From CBDCAS01 sp965214015 (lineage in GTDB: Bacteria; Pseudomonadota; Gammaproteobacteria; Coxiellales; Coxiellaceae), in assembly GCA_965214015.1 (NCBI GenBank), contig CBDCAS010000018.1, positions 106,396-170,395 of the forward strand: DNA of 64,000 bases. Reading direction: 5' to 3'. Shown in pieces: positions 32,699 through 42,264 of this stretch. The position numbers and the translations under genes were made by a program. Within the stretch, counting starts at the first letter, position 1, and each line of letters begins with the position of its first letter. The notes beneath the pieces are model-generated. The model did not search any database and was not told where the DNA came from. It saw nothing but the letters and a program-made list of their open reading frames with translations.

Positions 32699-33763
32699 TT
32701 AAACTACCGGACAATACCTTAAACGCTTCCAAGCATAAAATAAATCTCGTAATTCGCTTTTGGCATATTTTATTTTAATACGATACTCTCTTGAGCGACA
32801 TCTGGCATAAGCACTTTCAAATTCTCGAATCTTAGCGATAGTTTTCATAATTGATTCTTGTAATGAATGCAATAAATGATGTCGAGGTTTAGTTGCTACT
32901 AAACTTTGATCTGCTTCCACCATTACCTGAATGATGCGATATCGAGGAATACGACGTAATTGCGATGCTAATCCAAGATAAGACAAACCGCAAATAAGCC
33001 ATTTAGTAGGATCAAACTGATATAAACGCACTCCATTACGATAGTCAATTGGAAATCGGTGATGGTAATTATGATATCCTTCACCAAAAGTAATCAATGC
33101 AGAGAGCCAATTATCACACGCTGAAATTTTTTTAGAATAACTGCGCTGACCTAAAATATGGCACAATGAATTAATACAAAAGGTACTCTGATGCGCGATT
33201 GCAATACGCAATGCCCCTGCAATTATTAAACCAGAGAGCGGATCCCCCCACAATGCTGCTAGAGCGGTTGGGAATCCAAACCCCATCAGGATAGAAAATA
33301 AAAGATAATAACGGTGTTGTAAACGTAACAACCTACTTTTTTTAAGATCATCCACATTATTAAAATGGCGCTTTTTACTATCTAATCTTAATAACCAACC
33401 CATATGAGCATGCCAAAACCCTTTTTTCACACTATAAGGATCTTTATCCATATCTGTATAACGATGATGATCCCGATGATCTGTTGCCCACTCTAATACG
33501 CTTCCTTCAAAAGCAGCGGCACCAAACAATATAAAAAATAAACGAACTGGCCATGCTGCTCTATACGCTTTATGTGCAAAAAGACGATGATAACCGGCTG
33601 TAATAGATAAGCTACTTATGACAAATAAGGCACCTGCTAATAACCATGTCTGCCAATGGACTAGAGAGAAGGAACACAACAAAATGGCACCAACGATACC
33701 AACAATCGGGGTGAGCGTTAGGAATATCGTATTTGTCCAATTAATTAATTTAGCCTGTGTCAT
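32699..33763 (-). CDS. Acyl-CoA/acyl-lipid delta-9-type fatty acid desaturase
   Basis: This 354-residue membrane di-iron enzyme has three histidine boxes in order: HRLFAHKAY (about 59), DHRDHHRYTD (about 92) and EGYHNYHHRFP (about 230). Hydrophobic hairpins before and between them match the SCD1/DesC fold. It would introduce a cis double bond in C16-C18 acyl chains. The last 80 residues are basic and helical with no cytochrome b5 domain. It ends 3 bp from the helicase gene, in convergent orientation. Confidence 0.88.
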   Translation of the reverse strand: MTQAKLINWTNTIFLTLTPIVGIVGAILLCSFSLVHWQTWLLAGALFVISSLSITAGYHRLFAHKAYRAAWPVRLFFILFGAAAFEGSVLEWATDHRDHHRYTDMDKDPYSVKKGFWHAHMGWLLRLDSKKRHFNNVDDLKKSRLLRLQHRYYLLFSILMGFGFPTALAALWGDPLSGLIIAGALRIAIAHQSTFCINSLCHILGQRSYSKKISACDNWLSALITFGEGYHNYHHRFPIDYRNGVRLYQFDPTKWLICGLSYLGLASQLRRIPRYRIIQVMVEADQSLVATKPRHHLLHSLQESIMKTIAKIREFESAYARCRSREYRIKIKYAKSELRDLFYAWKRLRYCPVV

Positions 33764-34043
33764 ATCACCAATTTATCAATATATTATTAGGAGAGGTATA
33801 ATACCCTAAATAGAAAGTTATATGAAATTTATAATAAAAAATATTTATAAACAAATACTTATAAAAAATAGTATAATTAAAAGTCACTATGAAACTGCAA
33901 AATATGATCTGAAAAGTTGGCAGAACAAATGATCTATCTAGCCAATTAGAGCATCTTAGCCTTTTGCCCAGCAGATTCAATTGACCTCTATCAGTGACTG
34001 GCCCATATAAACAGACCTTAAGCTTATTTACACTGTTTATAAA

Positions 34044-35110
34044 CAGGAGTTTCGCACTTTTGTTTTTAGGTGAATGGCATAATAGATCGAATGCTTTGAG
34101 TGATAGCAGGCTTGATGGTATGCCAGTCTTGCTGATAAAAAGAGATTTTGTCTTGTAGGCGACGCATATTTTTATTAATCCAAGCGATAATGGCCATACA
34201 AATGTGATTTCTTTGCGCTCGACCCTTTCGTGCCTGACAACGCTCAATGCCACAAGTCTGCTTAAGTTCCCGATGATAAGTTTCGATTGACCAACGCGCC
34301 TGCACAATAGATTGAATGGTTTCTCGTGTCGGGTGAGTCATATTAGTCGCCACGTAATCAACGCGGCTATTTTTAGCCACGAACTTGAATACCGTAACCC
34401 ACCCATAGCCGCGTAGATGAATAGACAACCCTTCATCTGGAATGACTAAGTTTTCTAATGTTTGATTTCTATTCACCTTGCGGTTTTTTCGCAAAGGAGT
34501 GACCCAAGTCCACCCATGATCTCTTATTGCTTTGAGGTTTTTTAAACTTGAATACCAAGAATCCATCACCACCGCCTCAGGAATAAACCCTCTGCTCTTT
34601 GCCAAGGAAAGCATCTCACAAAAATGGGTATTTTTTGTTTTGCCATCACTGTCTTTATCATAAATTCTATAATCCACTGGAACTCCTTTTCTTTCCTCTA
34701 ATCCATACCACACCAAATTCACTAAACCTATCCCTGCAATCACATCATGGGCATTACCCGAATATTGATAATGAACCAAATCTATTTTTTTACTGTGTAT
34801 TTTTGATAACACTCTATCGTCCACTATTAATAGCGATGGAGTTGAATGATCTACATAGGCTCGTACCGTTTGCCAAACCTGGGACGGTCTAAAATTTTGA
34901 TCCGATAACCATCGGCTTATACTGTCATGGGAGAGTGCTGTTTCTGGACTCACCTCTGATAACGCTAATCCTGAGTAACGTACACTGCTCGCTTCTAGGA
35001 AGGCTCTATAAAGTTCTTTTGTGCATTTGTGTCGAGACAATCTGGGTTTCCTATTCCGTTCGTTCAATCCTAAAAATTATAATAGTTCATTACTAAATGC
35101 GAAACTCCTG
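34044..35110 (-). mobile_element. Complete IS element, 1067 bp, with 5-bp target duplication
   Basis: The ends are CAGGAGTTTCGCA at 34044-34056 and its mirror TGCGAAACTCCTG at 35098-35110. ATAAA flanks both sides (34039-34043 and 35111-35115). It is the full-length relative of the deleted element at 2053-2589. Confidence 0.92.
34066..35067 (-). CDS. DDE transposase (IS4/IS701-like)
   Basis: This 333-residue protein appears intact. It has SLLIVDDRVLSKI (first Asp region), AVVMDSWYSSLKNLKAI (second Asp) and QARWSIETYHRELKQTCGIERCQAR (Glu with the Y-x-R/E-x-x-x-K signature). The N-terminal RHKCTKELYRAFLEASS is the same start seen in the deleted copy at 2525. An active element is plausible and could also mobilise the deleted copy if the ends are close enough. 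Confidence 0.88.
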   Translation of the reverse strand: MNERNRKPRLSRHKCTKELYRAFLEASSVRYSGLALSEVSPETALSHDSISRWLSDQNFRPSQVWQTVRAYVDHSTPSLLIVDDRVLSKIHSKKIDLVHYQYSGNAHDVIAGIGLVNLVWYGLEERKGVPVDYRIYDKDSDGKTKNTHFCEMLSLAKSRGFIPEAVVMDSWYSSLKNLKAIRDHGWTWVTPLRKNRKVNRNQTLENLVIPDEGLSIHLRGYGWVTVFKFVAKNSRVDYVATNMTHPTRETIQSIVQARWSIETYHRELKQTCGIERCQARKGRAQRNHICMAIIAWINKNMRRLQDKISFYQQDWHTIKPAITQSIRSIMPFT

Positions 35111-35865
35111 ATAAAGCATTCACAAATCATTATTCTTTGTATATTGCAAACAAATAATTTATATTTTTAAAACAATCTAATCTTTCATAAAAGTTAATAT
35201 TAAGGGATTAAAAAAACAATGAGGCGATTTGGTTATTTAACGTATCACTTTAATGATCAACTCCATTATCATCATAATATAGGAGACGAAATACAAACCA
35301 TTGCTGTATTAAAGCTTCTAGGGCTCAATGAAAAAAATACGATTGCCATTGGACGCGAACAAATGGCAGAATTCCATACTCTAAAACCACCAATTCATGT
35401 GGTACTTAATGGTTGGTTTATTAATGGCACAGGCTGGCCTCCCTCTAAACATATCCATCCTCTCTTTTTTGGTTTTCATATTGCTCGAAAAGAGCAATCA
35501 AAATTCCTAACAGACCAATCTATTAGCTATTTAAAGCAGTATGAGCCTATCGGCTGTCGTGATCAGGGTACAAAAAATCTATTAGAATCAAAAGGAATAC
35601 AATGTTTTCATAGCTGGTGTGCTACATTAACATTACCGAAACGAGAGCAAGAGCCAGAAAATGGATTAGTTTATATTGTTATTGAAAATAAAAAATTACG
35701 CAAAATTGTTCCTCGTAAACTGCGGAAAAAAGCACTGATTGTCTATCATAATATCCGCCTGCCCTGTAATATTGATCATCACTCTAAATTGACCATCGCT
35801 AGGGATGTGTATAACACCTATAAGAGAAAGGCTCAATTAATTATTACAGACAAAATTCATTGCGC

Positions 35866-36996
35866 TAGGACTTACGCGAGAGGATAAATTGAGTGAATTT
35901 TACTTATTATTTTTTCACTAATTGTTTAAGATGTCGAAAATAATGAAAGAGATGCCTAAAGAGATGTCACGTAGAAGAAAAGTTAATCGTATTGATTATT
36001 GTCAATACTTACTCTCTAGCCAAACCAACTATACATTAACCTATGTAGCCAAATATAAGGAAGGTATTAGTCACGACTCCTATAATCGTTATCTTGCTAG
36101 TGAGAAGTTATCCCCAAGAATGCTGTGGGAACATGCAAAACATCAGGTAGTGTTGAGTGAAAATAGCTTTATCGTTTACGATGATACTGTACTAGATAAG
36201 AGCTATGCTAAGGCGATTGATTTAGCACGTTATCAATATAGTGGTAATAGCCAAGAGGTTATTAATGGGATAGGTGTGGTCAATGCAATTTATGTCAATC
36301 CGGAGACTGAGCAGTTTTGGGTGATTGATTATCGTATTTATGCGCCAGAACAAGACGGTAAGAGCAAGCTTGACCATTTATTTGATATGCAGCGTAATAT
36401 TCATTATCAAAAGCAATTACCTTACAAAGGTGTTCTTATGGATAGCTGGTATGCCACCCATAAAGTGATGTTAACGATTGATTCACTGGGTAAACTATTT
36501 TATTGTCCTATCAAAGCCAATCGCTTGGTGAGCGAAACTGAGCAAGATTATCATCATATACCTACTTCAAAACTCTCCTGGGATCAAACCTCACTCGCAC
36601 AGGGAAAGACAGTGCATCTGAATAAATTTCCTAATGATTTTCATGTGCAACTTTACCGCATTACGGCCTCTACCTGCCGAACGGACTTTATTGTCACTAA
36701 CGATAAATCTCAATTAACCGCTGAGGCTATACAAAATGTGTATAACATCCGATGGTGTGTTGAGGAGTTTCACCGCGAAGCTAAACAATTGACTGGCGTA
36801 GCTAAATGTCAGTGCCGCAAGCAACGTATTCAGCGTAATCATATCACTTGTGCCTATTTGGTCTGGCTTAAACTCAAATCTGTCGCTCATCATGCAGCTA
36901 AAACCATTTACCAAATAAAAGACAATTTATTAGACCAATATATGATTAATGAACTCAGACAACCCCAAGTAAAATTCGATTTCGCGTAAGTCCTAT
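35866..36996 (+). mobile_element. Complete IS element, 1131 bp, inside the pyruvyl transferase gene
   Basis: The 14-bp inverted repeats are TAGGACTTACGCGA at 35866-35879 and its mirror at 36983-36996. TGCGC lies on both sides (35861-35865 and 36997-37001). A nearly identical copy in opposite orientation starts at 63623. Confidence 0.94.
35922..36989 (+). CDS. DDE transposase of the split-gene IS
   Basis: This protein of up to 355 residues starts at one of several close Met codons (35922, 35931 or 35943). It has FIVYDDTVLDKSY (first Asp), GVLMDSWYATHKVM (second Asp), and IRWCVEEFHREAKQLTGVAKCQCR (Glu and signature). It is related to the transposases at 6862 and 34066 but clearly distinct. The stop lies inside the right inverted repeat. 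Confidence 0.88.
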   Translation: MFKMSKIMKEMPKEMSRRRKVNRIDYCQYLLSSQTNYTLTYVAKYKEGISHDSYNRYLASEKLSPRMLWEHAKHQVVLSENSFIVYDDTVLDKSYAKAIDLARYQYSGNSQEVINGIGVVNAIYVNPETEQFWVIDYRIYAPEQDGKSKLDHLFDMQRNIHYQKQLPYKGVLMDSWYATHKVMLTIDSLGKLFYCPIKANRLVSETEQDYHHIPTSKLSWDQTSLAQGKTVHLNKFPNDFHVQLYRITASTCRTDFIVTNDKSQLTAEAIQNVYNIRWCVEEFHREAKQLTGVAKCQCRKQRIQRNHITCAYLVWLKLKSVAHHAAKTIYQIKDNLLDQYMINELRQPQVKFDFA

Positions 36997-37302
36997 GCGC
37001 TATGCCTGCCATTGCCATGGGGATTCCAACCATATTTATAGCCCACAAACGCATGCGAGCTGATTACCGTATTCATATTATTGATGAGCTCATTGGTATT
37101 CACTATGTTAGAACCCTTTGTTTAAGTCGCTTTTTTTATCGTCATCAAATCAATTGGCATGCAAAATCAGTAGATATTGAAAAATTAAAACACGAAATAA
37201 AAAATAAATTTAAAAGCCACATAGAACAGTGCCTTAGCAAAAAAGGCTGTAATATTGATGACGATTATTACTAAAAAATAAATTACTTTTTATAAAAAAT
37301 TA

Positions 37303-38061
37303 TTATCTAGGGTCAATTGATTGAGCTAGCGCTGCGATCTGCTGTGAGCTATCATGGCGCGCAATGGCTTCTACGAACAATGAACCCACTACAAAACCAT
37401 CCGCATATTTTAATATAGCTGCTGCCATATCACGATTTGAAATACCAAAGCCAGCAACTACCGGCAATGAGCAAAGAGCACGAATCTCTTTTAATTTTTG
37501 TTTCAAATCCAATGGTAAAGTACCCCGAATACCAGTAGTACCACTACGAGTCACATAATACAACATACCCTGTGAATAAGAGGCAATTTTTTTAATGCGC
37601 TCTTGGGAGCTTGTAGGTGAAATAAGAAAAATAGGATCTAGATTGTATCTTTTGCAAGCTGCTCGATAAGCCACTGATTCTTCTACAGGGAGATCAACAA
37701 TTAAAATACCATCGACACCTACTTTCTGGGCACGTGCATAAACAGTTGGGCCTGCATTTAATATAGGATTGTAATAAGTAAATAAAATAATAGGAATCTC
37801 TATTTCTTTTTTTAATTGAGAAATTAATTCTAATACATCGTCTAAGCTCGTACCGTTTTCTAAAGCACGCAAGGTAGCTGCTTGAATGACAGGACCATCT
37901 GCTATGGGATCAGAAAAAGGCAGACCTAGTTCTAAAATAGTAACACCCCCTTGGATTAAAGCGTGTATTGCTTGTTTTGAACGCTCAATACCACCATCAC
38001 CTACAGTCAAATAAGCAATAAAGCCGCGTTGCTGTTTTAAGCTTGCTGCAATAGCACTCAT
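37303..38061 (-). CDS. trpA: Tryptophan synthase alpha chain
   Basis: This 252-residue protein cleaves indole-3-glycerol phosphate to indole and glyceraldehyde 3-phosphate, passing indole to TrpB. The barrel is clear: LTVGDGG, ILELGLPFSDPIADGPVIQ (catalytic Glu, then Asp), and the phosphate-binding GTTGIRG and VGSLFVEAI ends. It is slightly shorter than the usual 268. It is the last gene of trpEGDCFBA; its start overlaps the trpB stop by 4 bp. Confidence 0.97.
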   Translation of the reverse strand: MSAIAASLKQQRGFIAYLTVGDGGIERSKQAIHALIQGGVTILELGLPFSDPIADGPVIQAATLRALENGTSLDDVLELISQLKKEIEIPIILFTYYNPILNAGPTVYARAQKVGVDGILIVDLPVEESVAYRAACKRYNLDPIFLISPTSSQERIKKIASYSQGMLYYVTRSGTTGIRGTLPLDLKQKLKEIRALCSLPVVAGFGISNRDMAAAILKYADGFVVGSLFVEAIARHDSSQQIAALAQSIDPR

Positions 38062-39251
38062 AACACACCTGTTTCTATTAATCGAGGCAGGTCTTTATCA
38101 CCACGACCGGATAAATTCACAACAATAATATGGTCCTTAGGATAGGTATGCGCTACTTCAGCGACATATGCTAAAGCGTGTGATGATTCTAATGCAGGAA
38201 TAATACCCTCTGTATGCGAGAGCAATTTAAACGCATTAAGTGCTTGCGTATCATTTATTGAAACATAATGCGCGCGTTGCTCATCATAGAGTGCTGCATG
38301 TTGTGGACCTACTGCTGGATAATCGAGCCCCGCTGAAATTGATCGTGTCTTTGCGATCTGACCTTCTTTGTTCTGTAATATATAAGTATAACAACCGTGT
38401 AGTACCCCTTTGCGTAATGTTGAAAATCGTGCAGCATGATTTCCTAAGCTAGAATCAACACCGCCGGCTTCAACGCCTACGAGCTCAACTTCTTGATCCT
38501 CAATAAAATGACTAAATAAGCCAATCGCATTGGAGCCACCACCTACACAAGCTACCAGGACATTAGGCAATTTTTTTAATTGCAAGAGGCATTGCTGGTA
38601 TGTCTCTCTACCAATAATCGACTGGAAATAAGCTACCATATCAGGATAGGGATGTGGCCCTAATGCAGACCCCAGACAATAATAGGTATCAGAAAAGCTT
38701 TCAGCCCAATCACGAAGAGCGCTGCTTACTGCCTCTTTTAAAGTTTGTGCTCCTGTAGTGACACTGACTAGCTTTGCACCTAATAGCTGCATGCGCTGCA
38801 CATTAGGTAATTGTCGCTGCTGGTCCAAGGCTCCCATATAAATAACACACTCTAAACCTAAATAGGCACACACAGTGGCAGTAGCGACACCTTGTTGACC
38901 TGCTCCTGTTTCTGCAATCACTCGTTTTTTCCCCATCTTTTTGGCTAAAAGACATTGACCTAGTGCGTTATTTATTTTATGAGCACCGGTATGTAATAAA
39001 TCTTCACGCTTTAAAAAAATACGGGGCCCATTAACAGCGCGACTGAATCTTTTAATTTCAGTAAGTGGGGTTGGCCGACCGACATATTCTGATAATAAAC
39101 GATTATAGGTATCCAAAAAATCTTTGTCTTTCATAAAAAAGTGATAGGCTGCTTCTAATTCAGCAATTGGTGCCATTAAACCTTCTGGTAGATAACATCC
39201 ACCAAAATTACCATAATAACCTTGCTTAGCATGTAAAAATTGATTACTCAC
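38058..39251 (-). CDS. trpB: Tryptophan synthase beta chain
   Basis: This 397-residue PLP enzyme condenses indole with serine to tryptophan. The PLP lysine is in HTGAHKINNALGQ, the phosphate loop is GGGSNAIG, and GRGDKDL closes the protein. The N-terminus (GYYGNFGGCYLPEGL) matches the standard TrpB1 class that works with TrpA, not the TrpB2 class. It overlaps trpF and trpA by 4 bp each, so expression is coupled. Confidence 0.97.
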   Translation of the reverse strand: MSNQFLHAKQGYYGNFGGCYLPEGLMAPIAELEAAYHFFMKDKDFLDTYNRLLSEYVGRPTPLTEIKRFSRAVNGPRIFLKREDLLHTGAHKINNALGQCLLAKKMGKKRVIAETGAGQQGVATATVCAYLGLECVIYMGALDQQRQLPNVQRMQLLGAKLVSVTTGAQTLKEAVSSALRDWAESFSDTYYCLGSALGPHPYPDMVAYFQSIIGRETYQQCLLQLKKLPNVLVACVGGGSNAIGLFSHFIEDQEVELVGVEAGGVDSSLGNHAARFSTLRKGVLHGCYTYILQNKEGQIAKTRSISAGLDYPAVGPQHAALYDEQRAHYVSINDTQALNAFKLLSHTEGIIPALESSHALAYVAEVAHTYPKDHIIVVNLSGRGDKDLPRLIETGVL

Positions 39252-39898
39252 TGATCTGCTCTTTTTACTGATTCTATAAAAGCTCTTATTTTATTAAAAT
39301 CTTTAATGCCTGGTGCACTTTCCACGCCACTACTGACATCAACCACATCAGGATGTACTGCATGAATCACTTCAGTTACATTCTCTGGCCTTAGCCCACC
39401 TGCTAGAAAAAAAGGAAAAGAATAAGGATGTCTAAAATGAGTCAAATTCAGTCGCTGACCACTTCCCCCTTCTAGATTGTCATACATTATGTAATCACGA
39501 GTCGGATCTAATCTCGACAATGCCCGATCGGCTTCAGGAGGTATCACAATTCCATGATCATCAACAGGTAGTACATAAATTTGTTGGAAGTTGGAAGGTA
39601 ATAACTCTTGTGCCCGACGCGCTGTCGAGCCTGCCAATTGTACGAAGCGAATGCCCATCCTATTACACAATGAAATAATTTGTTGAGCAGTAGAGTCAAC
39701 AAAGACCGCAACGGGGCTACCACCCATTGATATCACTGCCTCTGCAATTTCTTGACCTAACTGAGGGTCAACATAACGTTTGGATTGTTCATAACAGAGG
39801 ATGCCTATATAGTGCGCACCCCATGAGACAGTCCATTTTGCTAATTCCACATCACGCAACCCACAAATTTTAATCGCTGTTTTCATCTTTTTTGACAT
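39248..39898 (-). CDS. trpF: Phosphoribosylanthranilate isomerase
   Basis: This 216-residue TIM-barrel isomerase converts phosphoribosylanthranilate to the carboxyphenylamino-deoxyribulose phosphate. KICGL at the start gives the catalytic Cys; the phosphate site is FFLAGGLRPENV and DVSSGVE, and MYDNLEGGSGQ fits the catalytic Asp region. It is a separate protein, not fused to TrpC as in E. coli. It overlaps trpC by 16 bp. Confidence 0.95.
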   Translation of the reverse strand: MSKKMKTAIKICGLRDVELAKWTVSWGAHYIGILCYEQSKRYVDPQLGQEIAEAVISMGGSPVAVFVDSTAQQIISLCNRMGIRFVQLAGSTARRAQELLPSNFQQIYVLPVDDHGIVIPPEADRALSRLDPTRDYIMYDNLEGGSGQRLNLTHFRHPYSFPFFLAGGLRPENVTEVIHAVHPDVVDVSSGVESAPGIKDFNKIRAFIESVKRADQ

Positions 39899-40656
39899 AC
39901 CTTAATAAATTTAACAGGATCCTTTGCTTTAACTAATGCCTCCCCTATCAATAAAGCGTCATAGCCTAAAGAAAAGTATTTAGATCCTATAGAAGGTGAA
40001 TCAATACCTGAGGCAACAATACTGACTATAGAATTAGGAATTGACGATTTAAGGATTAAAGCACATTGCCTATCTACTTCAAATGTTTCTAAATTACGAT
40101 TATTGACTGCAATGATATCCGGTGATAATGACAGTGCATACTCTAATTCTTTTTGATTCATCACCTCAATGACTGCCTCTATATTCATAGTCTTAGCATA
40201 CTTTAATAAGCATTCAGTCTTTCTATCTAATACCTTAACAATTAATAAAATTGCATCAGCACCAGCTTGTACTGCCTCCACTATTTGTATTGAGTCGATA
40301 ATAAAATCTTTTCGCAATACAGTAATTGGAGTTTGCGCTAATGCAGCGCTAATAATTTTTAAATCTTCAATAGAGCCGCCAAAACCATAAGAATCTGTTA
40401 CAACCGATACAGCTTTTGCACCCCCTATAGCATATTTTTCGACTAAAGCCACTGGATCAGCAATCTTTCCAATATAGGGTTTAGAGGGTGAACGACGTTT
40501 CACCTCTGCAATCACTGTTCTACTCTGAGCGATACTGGCTTTAAACGATTTATTAGAGATACGTGGTTTAACAGCTGATAAATGCCGTTGCTGCTTTAAG
40601 AGAGCTACTTCTTGCTGTTTATTAATGATTAATTTTTGTAAATAGTAGGATATCAT
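39883..40656 (-). CDS. trpC: Indole-3-glycerol phosphate synthase
   Basis: This 257-residue TIM barrel closes the indole ring with loss of CO2. Visible are IAEVKRRSPSKP (catalytic Glu and Lys), VLRKDFIID (catalytic Lys), AVNNRNLETFEVD and VASGID. The gene starts within 4 bp of the trpD stop. It is unfused, in contrast to the TrpCF of enterobacteria. Confidence 0.95.
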   Translation of the reverse strand: MISYYLQKLIINKQQEVALLKQQRHLSAVKPRISNKSFKASIAQSRTVIAEVKRRSPSKPYIGKIADPVALVEKYAIGGAKAVSVVTDSYGFGGSIEDLKIISAALAQTPITVLRKDFIIDSIQIVEAVQAGADAILLIVKVLDRKTECLLKYAKTMNIEAVIEVMNQKELEYALSLSPDIIAVNNRNLETFEVDRQCALILKSSIPNSIVSIVASGIDSPSIGSKYFSLGYDALLIGEALVKAKDPVKFIKVCQKR

Positions 40657-41687
40657 TCGATTACCTTAAGAGCCTCACCTGTTTTAATCTTTTTAGAAGC
40701 TAAGGCAATACCCTCTTCAATACAGTCAACAAGATCTGCAATATAAAGTGCCACACCTGTATTAAAAACAATTGTATCGGCAATAGGTCCTGGCTTACCT
40801 TGCAGTGCTTGCTTAATTAAAATTTTATTATTTTCAATGCTGTTTCCTTGAATAGCTTTTAACTGACTATATTCAAAATTAAATTCTTTAGGATCTAATA
40901 ACTTGAATTGCTTTTTGCCACCACGAATCTCAACTACTTGTGAAGGGCCTAGTACGCTTAATTCATCCAAACCACAGCTATGAACCACCATGGCATGAGT
41001 TATACCGAGTTTTAAAACCATATCAGCATATAAATCTAAATAATAAGGACTAAAAACGCCTAATAATAAATACTGTGCCTGTGCTGGATTTAATAAAGGC
41101 CCCATCAAATTAATACTAGTTTGAACACCCAGTGCTTTTCGAATCGGTTTAAGTACTGCCATAGCAGGGTGAAAATAAGGCGCAAAACAAAAAGCAAACC
41201 CATGACGATTCACATCATTTTGAATCTGCTTTGGTGTTCTTGCAAGTGTCATACCTAATGCTTCCAACACATCAGCGGAACCACAGTGAGAGGACACTGA
41301 ACGATTACCATGCTTTACCACTTTAGCACCACAAGCAGCTGCTAATATACTGGATGCCGTTGAAATATTCACTGTATTGGTGTGATCACCTCCAGTGCCT
41401 ACAATGTCTAATACAGGAAAACCAAGAGGCACTGCTTTCATCCTACTCTGCATTGCTTGCAGCAGGCCTTGACATTCTTCTGCAGTCTCACCTTTTGCAT
41501 GCAATAGCACTAAAAATGCTGCTATTTGCTCTTGATTTGCTCCTGATAAAATGTGCTCCATAGCGATCTGTGTCTCACTCAAAGACAGTGAGTGCCCTTG
41601 CATTAATCGATAAATCAACTGGGTTAATTTAACCGGTGATTGATGAGTTTGCTGAAATACTGATTTAATAGGTTTATTAATTAACAT
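40653..41687 (-). CDS. trpD: Anthranilate phosphoribosyltransferase
   Basis: This 344-residue enzyme transfers phosphoribosyl from PRPP to anthranilate. The PRPP-binding loop DIVGTGGDHTNTVNIST is intact, with KHGNRSVSSHCGSADVLEALG after it and the N-terminal helical domain before. It is not fused to TrpG. It overlaps trpG by 11 bp and trpC by 4 bp. Confidence 0.96.
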   Translation of the reverse strand: MLINKPIKSVFQQTHQSPVKLTQLIYRLMQGHSLSLSETQIAMEHILSGANQEQIAAFLVLLHAKGETAEECQGLLQAMQSRMKAVPLGFPVLDIVGTGGDHTNTVNISTASSILAAACGAKVVKHGNRSVSSHCGSADVLEALGMTLARTPKQIQNDVNRHGFAFCFAPYFHPAMAVLKPIRKALGVQTSINLMGPLLNPAQAQYLLLGVFSPYYLDLYADMVLKLGITHAMVVHSCGLDELSVLGPSQVVEIRGGKKQFKLLDPKEFNFEYSQLKAIQGNSIENNKILIKQALQGKPGPIADTIVFNTGVALYIADLVDCIEEGIALASKKIKTGEALKVIE

Positions 41688-42264
41688 GATGATAGCAAGC
41701 CACCTGATTTAAAAAATTTCTAATGAACTGATCACCTTCTGGTGTCAAAATCGATTCGGGATGAAATTGAACCCCATACACGGGATGATCTCGATGACGC
41801 ACGCCCATGATCACGCCTTGATCATTTGAAGCCTCTATAACAAGTGTCTTAGGTAAATTCTGTTTTTCGGCTATTAGAGAATGATATCGTGCCGCTTGAA
41901 AAGGTAATGACATATCCTTGTAGCAATCTTGACCTAGATGAAAAATTAAGGTGCTTTTACCATGGACTGGTTTCTTAGCTAAAACTACACTACCCCCATA
42001 GGCCATAACTATTATTTGATGCCCTAAGCACACTCCCAATATTGGAACGCTATGACCCAGTTTTTGAACCAATTCAACACCAATACCAGCCTCTTCTGGA
42101 CGACCTGGGCCAGGGGAGATAATGATAGCCTTGGGTTGCATTGCTTCGATTTCTTTAACGGTCCTCTGATTATTGCGAACCACTTGAACATCAGGATAAA
42201 TAATAGTGATTGCTTGATACAAGTTATAAGTAAAACTATCGTAATTATCAATCAATACAATCAT
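41677..42264 (-). CDS. trpG: Anthranilate synthase glutaminase subunit
   Basis: This 195-residue class I amidotransferase supplies ammonia to TrpE. The triad is visible as GVCLGHQ (Cys) and VQFHPESIL (His, Glu), with the oxyanion strand ISPGPGRPEEAG. It could also serve PabB, as in organisms with one shared subunit, but its place between trpE and trpD favours tryptophan synthesis. It overlaps trpE by 4 bp. Confidence 0.94.
   Translation of the reverse strand: MIVLIDNYDSFTYNLYQAITIIYPDVQVVRNNQRTVKEIEAMQPKAIIISPGPGRPEEAGIGVELVQKLGHSVPILGVCLGHQIIVMAYGGSVVLAKKPVHGKSTLIFHLGQDCYKDMSLPFQAARYHSLIAEKQNLPKTLVIEASNDQGVIMGVRHRDHPVYGVQFHPESILTPEGDQFIRNFLNQVACYHHVN

Larger units (their letters stand above)
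35219..37274 (+). pseudogene. Polysaccharide pyruvyl transferase family gene split by an IS
   Basis: The 5' part runs 35219-35865 and the 3' part 37002-37274. Removing the IS and one TGCGC copy restores the continuous text LIITDKIHCAMPAIAMGIPTIFIAH. This is the conserved S/D-x-x-H-x-x-x-P-A-x-x-x-G-x-P core of the polysaccharide pyruvyl transferase fold (CsaB/WcaK type). The intact protein would be about 308 residues. Other markers are YHHNIGDEIQTIAVLKLL (N-terminal glycine loop) and PIGCRDQGTKNLLESKGI. It would modify a surface glycan with pyruvate. As it stands it is broken. Confidence 0.85.

Noticed and set aside
33765..34307. A 180-codon minus-strand frame after the desaturase gene
   Set aside because: It spans the left end of an IS and overlaps the transposase in another frame; the text is Phe/Ile/Tyr-rich noise from AT-rich DNA.
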